In this document: piece by piece, positions 44,253-53,008 of the stretch
Numbering within the stretch: the first letter of the stretch is position 1
Layout: every line of letters starts with the position of its first letter
NCBI GenBank assembly: GCA_913020115.1
Contig: CAJWBQ010000019.1
Span: 27,803 to 91,802, forward strand
From: an uncultured Cellvibrionales bacterium
Lineage (GTDB): Bacteria; Pseudomonadota; Gammaproteobacteria; Pseudomonadales; Cellvibrionaceae
Reading direction: 5' to 3'
Length of the DNA stretch: 64,000 nt
Translations under genes and position numbers: made by a program
The notes under the pieces: generated by a model
The model's input: the letters and a program-made list of their open reading frames with translations, nothing else
Database searches by the model: none
Told to the model about the DNA's origin: nothing

Positions 44253-46337
44253 ATGACAGAATTTAATTCAGCCTCACCAGATTGGAACAATATCCCAGCT
44301 CTAATGGTGTCTGGCCCCATACAACTGAGCGACAAAAACACCGCTTTAGTGCCCACAACAGAAGGCCCCTTGAGCATATCAATGCACAAGTTTGGCGCTC
44401 GCTTGCGCTTCGGTGAATGTCAGTTTGGCGACTACGGCATGCTAGTCGCTGAGCCAGAATCAGCAGAATTGTCTATTGATCAAGCTACTGATCAAACCGT
44501 TATTGAAGGTTCGGGTTTTACCTTAACACTGCAACATGAGCCCTTATCGTTTGAATTGTCGAAAGGCTCTGAACACGTTCAGCGCTCGCCATCAGACCGT
44601 CATTTCGTTCGGGAATTCCGCCTACCACCCCTTGCTCGGGTAGATCAGGGCTGGTTCATCAGCATGGAGCTAAACTCCAGCGAACCAGTTTATGGGCTCG
44701 GTGAGAAATGGGGCCGCCTCGATCGAAGAGGCCAATTGGTTCGCTCCTACAATCACGACGCACTTGGAGTGAATGCGGAAATCTCCTACAAAAACACCCC
44801 CTTTGCGTGGAGCCCTAGAGGCTGGGGAGCATTTGTACACACCCCCGCTGCCGTTACTCACGGCGTAGGTTATGCACCTTGGTCTCAGCGCTGCTACGGC
44901 CTTTTGGTTGAAGACAGCTCAATGGATTTGTTTTTGATGGCAGGCCAAGATGGTGCCGCCATAATTGAAAGCTATACCGAACTCACAGGCCGTGCGCCTG
45001 TACCTCCAGTTTGGAGCTTGGGTGCCATTCTCTCAAAGGCCTACTACAAAGACGTAGAAGAACTCATGGCAACGGCCCGCGAGGTGAGAGCACACAACAT
45101 GCCTTGCGATGTTATTACCCTCGACGGGCGCGCCTGGCAGGATACTGATACACGCTTTGCCTTTGAATGGGACTCAAAACGCTACACTGATCCCGCCGCA
45201 GTCATTAAGGAACTGAAAGCTCTGGGCTTTAAAGTGTGTGTCTGGGAGTACCCCATGGTCTCCGTAGAAAACCCTCTATTTAAGACCATGTCCGATAACG
45301 GCTGGTTACTGAAAGATCGAAATAGCGGCGAAACCTACCGCTATCAGTGGGATATGAGTTGTTTTGGCGAAGTTTTAACGCCTCTGCCCGATTCAGGAAT
45401 TGTAGACTTCACTCACCCCGACGCTTATGCATTCTGGCGTGACAGCCATAAACCGCTGTTCGACTTGGGTGTCGATATGATTAAAGCCGATTTTGGCGAG
45501 CAAGTTGAAGACAACAACATGATCGCACATAACGGCGATTGTGGAGATGTGTTGCACAACGCCTATACGCTGCTGTACAACCGCTGTGTGTATGAAGCAG
45601 CCGAACGCTATTGTAAAACTGGGCCCTTCCTCTTCAGCCGCTCTTCTTGGACTGGCTCACAACGCTACCCTGCACAGTGGGGCGGAGACCCTCAAGCTGA
45701 TTGGGGAGGCCTGGCAGGCAGCTTGCGCGGTGGGCTTTCCTGGGGCATGTCAGGCGCACCGTTCTACGCAACGGATGTGGGCGGATTCTACGGCGACCAA
45801 CGCGATGCTGAACTTTACGTTCGCTGGTCACAAGCCTCTGTTTTCTCAGCCCACATGCGCTTACACGGAATTGGTCAGCGCGAACCCTGGTCTTACGGAG
45901 CAGAAGCAGACACAGCGGTGACAGCCGCACTGCAACTTCGTTATCAGCTGATTCCTTATCTCTATCAGACTATGACCCACTCTAGCCAGACGGGCCTGCC
46001 CGTGCAACGCGCCATGGCACTGGCGTTTCCTGAAGAGCGTGCCTCCTGGGCCTTTGAAGACCAATTTATGTTTGGTGAGAAAGTGCTTGTCGCTCCCTGC
46101 TTACAAGCTGGTGGCGGTGTAGAGTTTTATCTCCCATCAGGCAATTGGCTGCAATTTCCCTCAGGCGATGTATTTACAGGTGGCCAAAGCTACAAACTCA
46201 CCCTGAATCTGGATGAGATGGCCGTGTTTGTTCGCGAAAGCGAAACGATCCCTTTGGGCCCCGTAGTCCAAAATACTGATGAATTGGACGGCCCAGCCGT
46301 CATCGAAGAATACTGGCCAACAAACCAACTCCCATAG
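44253..46337 (+). CDS. GH31 alpha-glycosidase, YicI-like
   Basis: A 694-residue glycoside hydrolase family 31 enzyme, most like the alpha-xylosidase YicI. The nucleophile is D413 in MIKADFGEQ (YicI has KTDFGE) and the acid/base is D479 in WGGDPQADW. LYNRCVYEAA, FSRSSWTGSQRYP, SLRGGLSWGMSG and MRLHG also follow YicI. No signal peptide is present, so it acts in the cytoplasm on an imported glycoside. The Gln-Asp-Trp and Arg-x-x-Trp signature of sulfoquinovosidases is not visible; TDTRFAFEWD replaces the YicI QWCDFEWD. It is followed 14 bases later by the symporter gene, so they form one operon. The substrate is an alpha-xyloside or a related alpha-glycoside. Confidence 0.92.
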   Translation: MTEFNSASPDWNNIPALMVSGPIQLSDKNTALVPTTEGPLSISMHKFGARLRFGECQFGDYGMLVAEPESAELSIDQATDQTVIEGSGFTLTLQHEPLSFELSKGSEHVQRSPSDRHFVREFRLPPLARVDQGWFISMELNSSEPVYGLGEKWGRLDRRGQLVRSYNHDALGVNAEISYKNTPFAWSPRGWGAFVHTPAAVTHGVGYAPWSQRCYGLLVEDSSMDLFLMAGQDGAAIIESYTELTGRAPVPPVWSLGAILSKAYYKDVEELMATAREVRAHNMPCDVITLDGRAWQDTDTRFAFEWDSKRYTDPAAVIKELKALGFKVCVWEYPMVSVENPLFKTMSDNGWLLKDRNSGETYRYQWDMSCFGEVLTPLPDSGIVDFTHPDAYAFWRDSHKPLFDLGVDMIKADFGEQVEDNNMIAHNGDCGDVLHNAYTLLYNRCVYEAAERYCKTGPFLFSRSSWTGSQRYPAQWGGDPQADWGGLAGSLRGGLSWGMSGAPFYATDVGGFYGDQRDAELYVRWSQASVFSAHMRLHGIGQREPWSYGAEADTAVTAALQLRYQLIPYLYQTMTHSSQTGLPVQRAMALAFPEERASWAFEDQFMFGEKVLVAPCLQAGGGVEFYLPSGNWLQFPSGDVFTGGQSYKLTLNLDEMAVFVRESETIPLGPVVQNTDELDGPAVIEEYWPTNQLP

Positions 46338-46351
46338 AGGAAGCATAATAA

Positions 46352-48103
46352 ATGGCACAATACGACCTGCTACTAACCTTTGGATCTTGTGCCTTTTTTA
46401 TGGCCTTAGTGGCGTGGATTGCCTACCAAAAAACCAAAGGGGAGGTGAATACCAAAGAAGGCTATTTCCTAGCAGGGCGAGGCCTCACCGGTGTCTTTAT
46501 CGCCGGCTCAATGCTGCTCACCAACCTGTCGGCCGAACAGCTCATTGGTCTGAACGGCTCTGCGTATGGCTACAACATGAGCAGCATGGCTTGGGAAGTC
46601 ACCGCCGCGGTTAGCACCATTTGCATGGCGCTTATTTTCTTACCGAAATATTTAACCGGCGCATTTACCACCTTGCCCGAGTTTTTAAGCAGCCGGTTTG
46701 ACGACAACGTCAGACGAATGACTGTCATTCTGTTCATGGTGGGCTACGGTTTAGTCACTATCCCCTCAGTTTTGTACTCCGGCTCAATTGCCGTGATGCG
46801 CTTGTTTAACATTCCCGAGCTGCTCAATGTTAGTTACAGCCAAGGCCTGATGTTTACCATTTTAGTGGTGGGCATCGTCGGCGGTTTGTACGCTATCTTT
46901 GGCGGCTTAAAAGCAGTCGCGGTGTCTGACACCATTAATGGCTTCGGCTTGCTGGTGATTGGCATACTCGTGCCCGTTCTAGGCTTCGCCGCCCTTGGCG
47001 ACGGCAGCACCCTGGAAGGCATCAAAACAGTTGCCACAACCCACACCGAAAAACTGAACGCCATTGGCAGCAATACCGACCCCACTCCTTTTGGCACCCT
47101 GTTTACCGGGATGATATTCGCCAATCTGTTTTACTGGTGTACCAACCAATACGTCATTCAAAGAACACTTGGCGCCAAAAACCTCAGCGAAGGACAAAAA
47201 GGCGTGATTTATTCAGGCTTTTTTAAGCTGCTTGTACCCTTCATGATGATGATGCCCGGCATTATTGCCTTTCATCTATATGGCGGCGAGCTACGCTCCA
47301 TCGACCTCGCTTTCCCTCAATTGATTAAGGACGTATTGCCGGTGTACATGTCGGGGTTCTTTCTCGCGGTATTGCTGGGAGCCGTATTCAGCTCTTTTAA
47401 CTCGCTATTAAATAGTGCTGCAACTCTGTTTTGTTTAGACGTGTATGAACCCCTTAAAAAGGGCCCCGTTAGCGATGCAGACATGATTAAAGTCGCTAAA
47501 ATTGCCAGTATTGTTATCGCGGTGTTTTCTTTCTTGGTCGCCCCCTTACTGCAATTTGCGCCAGAGGGCTTGTGGCAAGTTATCCGTATCTTCACCGGCT
47601 TTTACAACATTCCAGTCGTTGCCATTGTGATAATCGGCCTATTCACCAAGCGCGTACCGGGCCTGGCTGCAAAGGTGGCCATAATTTTCCACATTGTGGC
47701 CTACGGACTATTGCAGTTCGTATTCGTAGACGAAGTGAACATTCACTTCTTGCATTTATACGCCATTCTTTTTGCCGCCGAAATTCTAATCATGCTGACG
47801 ATTGGCTGGCTCAAGCCCCTGGAAACTCCTTGGGTCATAGACCGGAAAGAAACTATTGAACTAGTGCCTTGGGCCTATGCCATCCCGGTCTCCATCACAC
47901 TTATGTCTGGTGTCGCAGGCTTGTACATTTTGTTCTCTCCCATTGGCTTGGTAAGCGGCTTCGGCCCACTATTTTGGCCGGCGATAAGCTGCTTGATATT
48001 GGTGAACGTGCTCGGCTGGCACTATAGCTTGAAGAGCTGGCGCTATCGTTATGGCAATTACATTGCTAGTAGCATTTCAGAATCTAATCAGGTGCAAGCC
48101 TGA
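46352..48103 (+). CDS. Sodium:solute symporter family sugar transporter
   Basis: A 583-residue SSS-family permease with about 14 hydrophobic helices. Family features are EGYFLAGRGLTGVFIAGSML near the start (residues about 36-55), TNLSAEQLIGLNGSAYGYN, PEFLSSRFDD, and FYWCTNQYVIQRTLGAKN in the middle, the pattern of the SglT-like sugar branch. The protein would import the GH31 substrate with Na+. It is co-transcribed with GH31 (14-bp gap), and the palindromic site C follows it before the receptor gene. Confidence 0.93.
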   Translation: MAQYDLLLTFGSCAFFMALVAWIAYQKTKGEVNTKEGYFLAGRGLTGVFIAGSMLLTNLSAEQLIGLNGSAYGYNMSSMAWEVTAAVSTICMALIFLPKYLTGAFTTLPEFLSSRFDDNVRRMTVILFMVGYGLVTIPSVLYSGSIAVMRLFNIPELLNVSYSQGLMFTILVVGIVGGLYAIFGGLKAVAVSDTINGFGLLVIGILVPVLGFAALGDGSTLEGIKTVATTHTEKLNAIGSNTDPTPFGTLFTGMIFANLFYWCTNQYVIQRTLGAKNLSEGQKGVIYSGFFKLLVPFMMMMPGIIAFHLYGGELRSIDLAFPQLIKDVLPVYMSGFFLAVLLGAVFSSFNSLLNSAATLFCLDVYEPLKKGPVSDADMIKVAKIASIVIAVFSFLVAPLLQFAPEGLWQVIRIFTGFYNIPVVAIVIIGLFTKRVPGLAAKVAIIFHIVAYGLLQFVFVDEVNIHFLHLYAILFAAEILIMLTIGWLKPLETPWVIDRKETIELVPWAYAIPVSITLMSGVAGLYILFSPIGLVSGFGPLFWPAISCLILVNVLGWHYSLKSWRYRYGNYIASSISESNQVQA

Positions 48104-48126
48104 TATTAATAATAGTTTCAATTAAC

Positions 48127-48144
48127 ACGTCTTATATAAGATGT
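48127..48144. promoter_or_regulatory. Palindromic operator candidate, site C
   Basis: ACGTCTTATATAAGATGT contains the same perfect 12-bp palindrome TCTTATATAAGA (48130-48141) as site A. It lies about 150 bases upstream of the TonB receptor start codon. Confidence 0.7.
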
Positions 48145-48290
48145 ATTATAGGACTATTTTGTGCTAGCCTTAGCCACAAGTAATTACCGACCTCATTGAC
48201 TGAGGGCAATTTTACTTTGAAGAAACAAAAAAATAACGATCCAGGCCAGCTGTATACCTGTGTTCAAAAAAACAGACGGGAGATTTGCTC

Positions 48291-50567
48291 ATGTTTACGA
48301 AGAAACCCACGAATCAAGCTTTAGCCTTGGCTTTAGCAATTCCAGCGGGACTTTCCTTTCAAACTTCAGCGCAAGAAGAATTTGCATTAGAAGAAATTGT
48401 CGTTACGGCCCAAAAGCGCGAACAGAAATTAAGTGATGTTCCCTTAGCCGTATCCGTACTTGGCTCTGATCAGATTGATGCCAGCTTTTCCAACAACCTG
48501 GAATCTTTGCAGGCTCTTGTGCCTTCAGTGAGCATTCGAACAGGCAACACCACCCGCAACTCGGCATTGACCGTGCGCGGCATTGGCACCATCTCATTTA
48601 GTATTGGCGCAGAACCTAGCGTATCGACCGTTGTAGACAACGTGGTACTCGGACGTTCTGGTCAGGCTTTTGGCGATCTTTATGACCTTGAGCGAATAGA
48701 AGTATTACGTGGCCCACAAGGCACCCTGTTTGGTAAAAACGCCTCTGCAGGTGTGGTCAACATGGTCACCAAACGACCCACCGAAGAATTTGAAGGTTAT
48801 GTTGATCTGTCTCTGTTTCAAGACGGCGAATCAAAGATTAAAACTCGCGTAGCTGGAGCGCTGACCGATTCAATCAACGCTAGCGTTACCATGATGGACG
48901 CTGAATTTGACGGTTTCATTAAGAATGTTTACAACAACGAAAAAGTAAACGGCTACGACAAGCAAGGCCTACGCGCCATGTTTGACATGGATCTGGGCAA
49001 CGACACCACCGCCTTGATCATTTATGAAGACTATGATGCAGACAATGACTGCTGTACAGACCTCGTGGCACGAAACACTAATGCATCGCGCCCTCTGGAT
49101 TCAGAAGTGTTTGTTAGCGGCGGCAACTTAAACCTAGATCAACGTAAAGTGGATCACGATTTTGAGACCCGCACACAAGACTCCACGACTGCGTTCTCTG
49201 TTCAGTTCGAAAAAGGTTTCGGCGATTACACCCTTACCTCGATCACCGCGAGAAGAACCTGGAATAACACAGAATTCCGTGAAGGTGATTTCACCTCAAC
49301 AAATGGCGACTCTACTGATCCAGTTAACTTCTCTACTGTCGGCTTCCAATTGCACGATGTTGGCCCACAGGAATGGCGTCAACTCTCTCAAGAGATTCGT
49401 CTTTCTTCACCAGGCGGCGAAACGTTTGATTGGCAGGTAGGTGGTTTCTACTGGGAAATTGATTCCGCACGTAGCTTTACTCGCGAAGCGAGCTGCCAAG
49501 TCACTGGCGACAACACCGCCATCGTTGATGCAGCAAACCTTGCAGATCCAACATTGGGCTTAACGTGTTTACAGAACGACATCGTATCCGCTACCGCCTT
49601 CATGAATACTGAGTTTACTAACTTTGCCGTATTCGGTGATGGTAGTTACGCTTTAAGCGATACTTTAAGTGTACTGTTTGGCCTGCGTTATACCGACGAT
49701 GAAGTTAGCTTCAAGCACAACCGCCGCAACAATGACGAATATGGTCGTCGTGGTGTAGGTGTTCGTCAAGCCACTCTTAACACAGACTTTGCAGATACCA
49801 CTAGCGATACCAATCTGTCCGGTAAGTTAGGTTTACAGCTCGACGTTGGCGAAGAAAGCATGGTCTACGCCACATACGCCACTGGCTATAAAGGTCCGGC
49901 GTTCAATGTGTTCTACAACATGAGCGAGAACGATATTAACCCTATCAATTCAGAAGAGTCTGAGTCTTTTGAAGTAGGTTATAAGTACACCGGAAGCCGC
50001 TTGTTCTTGAGCACTGTTTATTACAACACAGAGATTGAGAACTTCCAGGCCAACGACTTCGATGTTTCTGACGGTGTGACCACCACAGGCTTCACCAACG
50101 GCGGCGATGTTGAAACAGAGGGTGTAGAAGTGGATTTGCTGTGGCAAGCCACAGAATTCCTGAAAGTATCTGGTGGACTCGCCTCCTCAAAAGCTGAGAC
50201 CACGACCGGCGCAGAACTGCCGTTTGCACCAGACCTGAAATACTCTGTAACGGGTGAATACTCAATTCCCACCGACAATGGTGGTGAGTGGGTAATCAAC
50301 GCTTCTTATGTTCACACTGACGACCGCCTGTCTGGCAACATTGGCCAAGATGAGGTCAGCAACCCAGAAGTATTCCTACCAGAGTACGATATCCTGAATG
50401 CTAGCCTGACGTATCGCTCACCTGAAGAGAAGTACACGGTATCACTTGTGGGCAAGAACCTTACCGACGAGTCTTACGCTACCACCTACAGTGGCGACGG
50501 ATTTAGATATCAAATTCCGAGAGACGCGGAAAGATATTTTGGCGCTAACTTCAGATATAACTTTTAA
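48291..50567 (+). CDS. TonB-dependent receptor of the carbohydrate island
   Basis: A 758-residue outer-membrane receptor with a signal peptide ending near TSAQ and a TonB-box-like LEEIVVTAQKRE. The plug contains LSDVPLAVSVLGSDQID, LTVRGIGTISFSIGAEPS and IEVLRGPQGTLFGKNASAG. The barrel ends YFGANFRYNF. ATG at 48291 with GGGAG eight bases upstream is chosen over TTG at 48285. With the symporter and GH31 it forms a complete import route, and the operator-like site C ahead of it suggests the same regulator. The ligand is presumably an alpha-linked oligosaccharide or glycoside. A terminator follows immediately. Confidence 0.93.
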   Translation: MFTKKPTNQALALALAIPAGLSFQTSAQEEFALEEIVVTAQKREQKLSDVPLAVSVLGSDQIDASFSNNLESLQALVPSVSIRTGNTTRNSALTVRGIGTISFSIGAEPSVSTVVDNVVLGRSGQAFGDLYDLERIEVLRGPQGTLFGKNASAGVVNMVTKRPTEEFEGYVDLSLFQDGESKIKTRVAGALTDSINASVTMMDAEFDGFIKNVYNNEKVNGYDKQGLRAMFDMDLGNDTTALIIYEDYDADNDCCTDLVARNTNASRPLDSEVFVSGGNLNLDQRKVDHDFETRTQDSTTAFSVQFEKGFGDYTLTSITARRTWNNTEFREGDFTSTNGDSTDPVNFSTVGFQLHDVGPQEWRQLSQEIRLSSPGGETFDWQVGGFYWEIDSARSFTREASCQVTGDNTAIVDAANLADPTLGLTCLQNDIVSATAFMNTEFTNFAVFGDGSYALSDTLSVLFGLRYTDDEVSFKHNRRNNDEYGRRGVGVRQATLNTDFADTTSDTNLSGKLGLQLDVGEESMVYATYATGYKGPAFNVFYNMSENDINPINSEESESFEVGYKYTGSRLFLSTVYYNTEIENFQANDFDVSDGVTTTGFTNGGDVETEGVEVDLLWQATEFLKVSGGLASSKAETTTGAELPFAPDLKYSVTGEYSIPTDNGGEWVINASYVHTDDRLSGNIGQDEVSNPEVFLPEYDILNASLTYRSPEEKYTVSLVGKNLTDESYATTYSGDGFRYQIPRDAERYFGANFRYNF

Positions 50568-50589
50568 GCTTTAATTAGCTATCTAAAAA

Positions 50590-50617
50590 GGGGCAGATTT
50601 TTATCTGCCCCTTTTTT
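50590..50617 (+). terminator. Rho-independent terminator
   Basis: GGGGCAGAT (50590-50598) and ATCTGCCCC (50603-50611) form a perfect 9-bp stem with a short T loop, followed by six T. It ends the receptor transcript. Confidence 0.95.
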
Positions 50618-50837
50618 GTCTACTCATTTCTGTTGATGTAAGCTGCTAAATCTTTAGATTTGGGTATACCTTGCTTCAATCACGCTCAATTTTCTGAGCC
50701 CCTTCGAACATTTAGGGCAATCCCTAGAACTTTCTCACACCTTCCCTTTCAACATTACCACTAGCTTCTCTGTATACTGTGGTCACACAACATAAATATG
50801 CCTAAATTCTGACGTCTTACAAGAAGATGAATTCACC

Positions 50838-51983
50838 ATGACCCACGAAGCCCCCATGTTCCGTCCAAACCCCACCTTAGATACCCAAGTGTTTCTGAAC
50901 AGCGAGGATGTGCAACTGAAGAATCGCGCATTTTTAATCGATTCTCGAGAAAACTATTTCCCAGAACGCCTCAATCCAGAAGTGAACCCAGATCTCCCCA
51001 AAATATTTAACCTAGATCAGGCAAAAAGCGATTCTTCCGCCCTGATTAAGGCTACTCGAGATTTGATCGATACCCATCTGCCGATTTATGGAAGCTTGGT
51101 AATTAGAGGCCTCCCACTGGAAGGGCAGGATCACGGTAACAGCGACAGTGAAAATGATGTCTCATTCTCTGAACTACTCCAACAACTGGGCTATCAATTA
51201 ACCCGCTACGTCGGTGGTGTTACCCAGAGAGAACAGTCTGGGTTCATGGTATACCCCGCCTCGGGCGAAGACCCGAGGGTCTGCATGGACCTCCATCAAG
51301 ACAACACCTACTGGCCACAGCCCCCACAGCAACTGTTCTTTTACTACGAACATCCTGCCGAGGTAGGGGGGCTTAACCCTCTTCTCGATATGCGCGAGTA
51401 TCTGAGCAAAATCCCCTCTGATATAGTCGAGAAGTTTGAAAAACTCGGGGTGCGCTATGAAAACTACTACCCTGACCAATCGCGAGACTCTCGATTCGTT
51501 CCTTGGCAAAAAAGTTTTGAAACAGAAGACCGCAATCTAGTAGAAGAGAATCTAAAACAGGGCGGCTTTGAATTTTCTTGGGAGGCTGATGAATCGGGTG
51601 AAACTTACTCTTTGCGAAAGTGGAATGTACTCTCGCCTTTTAAGCAACACCCTATCACTTCCGAAAAACTGTGGGTAAATATGATCGTTGCTAATCACGC
51701 TAGCTACTTCCACGACCACCCGAGCTATCCAGAGCTGAGCGATACGCCTTATACAGTGGAAGGCGAACAGGGTATCGACTACCCATTCAATATTAAATAC
51801 GGCAACGGAGAAAGTGTTCCTTACACAGTCATCCAAACTCTGCGCAAACTGGCCTGGGAAACGGCACGTTCCTTCAAGGCGGAAGCAGGTGATTTGCTGG
51901 TGGTGGACAACTACCGAGCCCAGCACGGTAGGCTAGGATACGAGCCTCCGAGAAAGTTTTGGGTCGGAATTAGCTTGGGCTAG
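50838..51983 (+). CDS. TauD/TfdA-type Fe(II)/2-oxoglutarate oxygenase, copy 2
   Basis: A 381-residue non-haem iron oxygenase. The facial triad is H153-x-D155 (MDLHQDNTYWP) plus H363 (AQHGRLGYEPPRKFW), with the following Arg for 2-oxoglutarate. The N-terminal region has SLVIRGLPL, and the middle has FFYYEHPAEVGG. It differs from copy 1 in length and in having the usual HxD. It has its own promoter region (270 bp after the receptor, beyond a terminator). It carries no clean copy of the palindrome upstream, only a loose GTCTTACAAGA. It lies next to the hflC terminator and is the right edge of the island. The substrate is unknown. Confidence 0.9.
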   Translation: MTHEAPMFRPNPTLDTQVFLNSEDVQLKNRAFLIDSRENYFPERLNPEVNPDLPKIFNLDQAKSDSSALIKATRDLIDTHLPIYGSLVIRGLPLEGQDHGNSDSENDVSFSELLQQLGYQLTRYVGGVTQREQSGFMVYPASGEDPRVCMDLHQDNTYWPQPPQQLFFYYEHPAEVGGLNPLLDMREYLSKIPSDIVEKFEKLGVRYENYYPDQSRDSRFVPWQKSFETEDRNLVEENLKQGGFEFSWEADESGETYSLRKWNVLSPFKQHPITSEKLWVNMIVANHASYFHDHPSYPELSDTPYTVEGEQGIDYPFNIKYGNGESVPYTVIQTLRKLAWETARSFKAEAGDLLVVDNYRAQHGRLGYEPPRKFWVGISLG

Positions 51984-52072
51984 TAACACTTTGGGCTCAT
52001 TAAATACCCCTGAAGGTACTGCTATTTCAGCTCCACAAGGTTTGAAATTCTCAATAGCTAAGTTGCAGACAT

Positions 52073-52103
52073 AAAAAAAACCGGGCCCAAGGCCCGGTTT
52101 TTT
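52073..52103. terminator. Bidirectional terminator at right edge of island
   Basis: AACCGGGCC (52079-52087) and GGCCCGGTT (52091-52099) form a perfect 9-bp stem with a 3-nt loop. An A-run precedes it and T follow it, so it works for hflC (minus) and the oxygenase (plus). Confidence 0.95.
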
Positions 52104-52130
52104 ATCTTTCAGTAACAATCAAGTTACCTA

Positions 52131-53006
52131 CTATTTTCCACCCTTAGAACTCTTCAAGTACTTAAAGAAATCACTATCTGGTTCAATCAGCATAATGTCT
52201 CCCTTGTCGTTGAAGGTTTCTTTATAGGCATTCAAGCTTCGAACAAAGGCATAAAACTCAGGATCTTGATTAAATGCTTCAGCATAGATTCCTGCTGCTT
52301 CTGCATCGCCCTCACCACGAATCAATTCAGATTCACGATAAGCCTCAGCCGCTAAAATAGCCTGCTGACGATCTGCATCAGCGCGAATAACTTCTGCTTG
52401 CTCATAACCCTTTGAGCGGTGCTCTTGAGATTCACGCTGACGCTCAGAGTTCATACGGTTATATACCGAGCCGCTCACTTCTGAGGGTAGATCGATACGT
52501 TTAACACGAACATCAACCACCTCAATACCCAGAGAAGTTTGGGTGAACTCGTTTAACGCTACGGTCAACTCACTCATCAACTGATCACGTTCGCCACTAA
52601 CAACTTCCTGTAGCGTACGCTCACCGAAGCCATTGCGTAAACCTTCATTAACACGCTGCGCCAACAAACGCATTGCCCGTGACTCTTCACCGTTTGTGGC
52701 AGTGTAGTACTTGCCCACGTTGATAATGCGCCACTTGGCGAAGGAATCTACAATCATGCCCTTTTTCTCAATAGTGAGAAACCGTTCAGGATTAGCGTCC
52801 AAGGTTAAAATGCGTGAGTCAAATTTTCTCACCTCGTTCACCATTGGCAACTTCCAATGTAAACCAGGCTCAATATCAGCTTGCTCAACTTTACCAAACT
52901 GAAGCATTACGCCACGTTCAGTTTCTTTAATGATGAATAAAGAATTGGCTGCCAACATCAATACGATAGCCGCTAGTGCCAGTACACCTGTCATTTTATT
53001 AGACAT
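52131..53006 (-). CDS. hflC: HflC, membrane protease-modulator subunit
   Basis: A 291-residue SPFH/band-7 protein that with HflK forms the periplasmic cage around FtsH and modulates its proteolysis. It has one N-terminal transmembrane helix (VLALAAIVLMLAANSLFII), ERGVMLQFGKV, an SPFH core with VDVRVKRIDLPSEV, and a long charged coiled helix with SERQRESQEHRSKGYEQAE. It starts two bases after the hflK stop, and the order hfq-hflX-hflK-hflC is the classical one. Confidence 0.97.
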   Translation of the reverse strand: MSNKMTGVLALAAIVLMLAANSLFIIKETERGVMLQFGKVEQADIEPGLHWKLPMVNEVRKFDSRILTLDANPERFLTIEKKGMIVDSFAKWRIINVGKYYTATNGEESRAMRLLAQRVNEGLRNGFGERTLQEVVSGERDQLMSELTVALNEFTQTSLGIEVVDVRVKRIDLPSEVSGSVYNRMNSERQRESQEHRSKGYEQAEVIRADADRQQAILAAEAYRESELIRGEGDAEAAGIYAEAFNQDPEFYAFVRSLNAYKETFNDKGDIMLIEPDSDFFKYLKSSKGGK

Positions 53007-53008
53007 GA

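Noticed and set aside
44253..46337. GH31 as a sulfoquinovosidase (YihQ type)
   Set aside because: The island context fits, but the YihQ sulfonate-binding signature (Gln-Asp-Trp and Arg-x-x-Trp region) is not visible, and the catalytic regions follow YicI. Kept only as a hypothesis for the pathway, not for the gene.
50814..50831. GTCTTACAAGAAGAT before the second oxygenase as a fourth operator copy
   Set aside because: It lacks the central TATA and the symmetric spacing of the other three sites.
40137..52103. Island as an integrative element with att sites
   Set aside because: No integrase, tRNA or exact direct repeat at the edges; the similar terminator stems differ in length and sequence.
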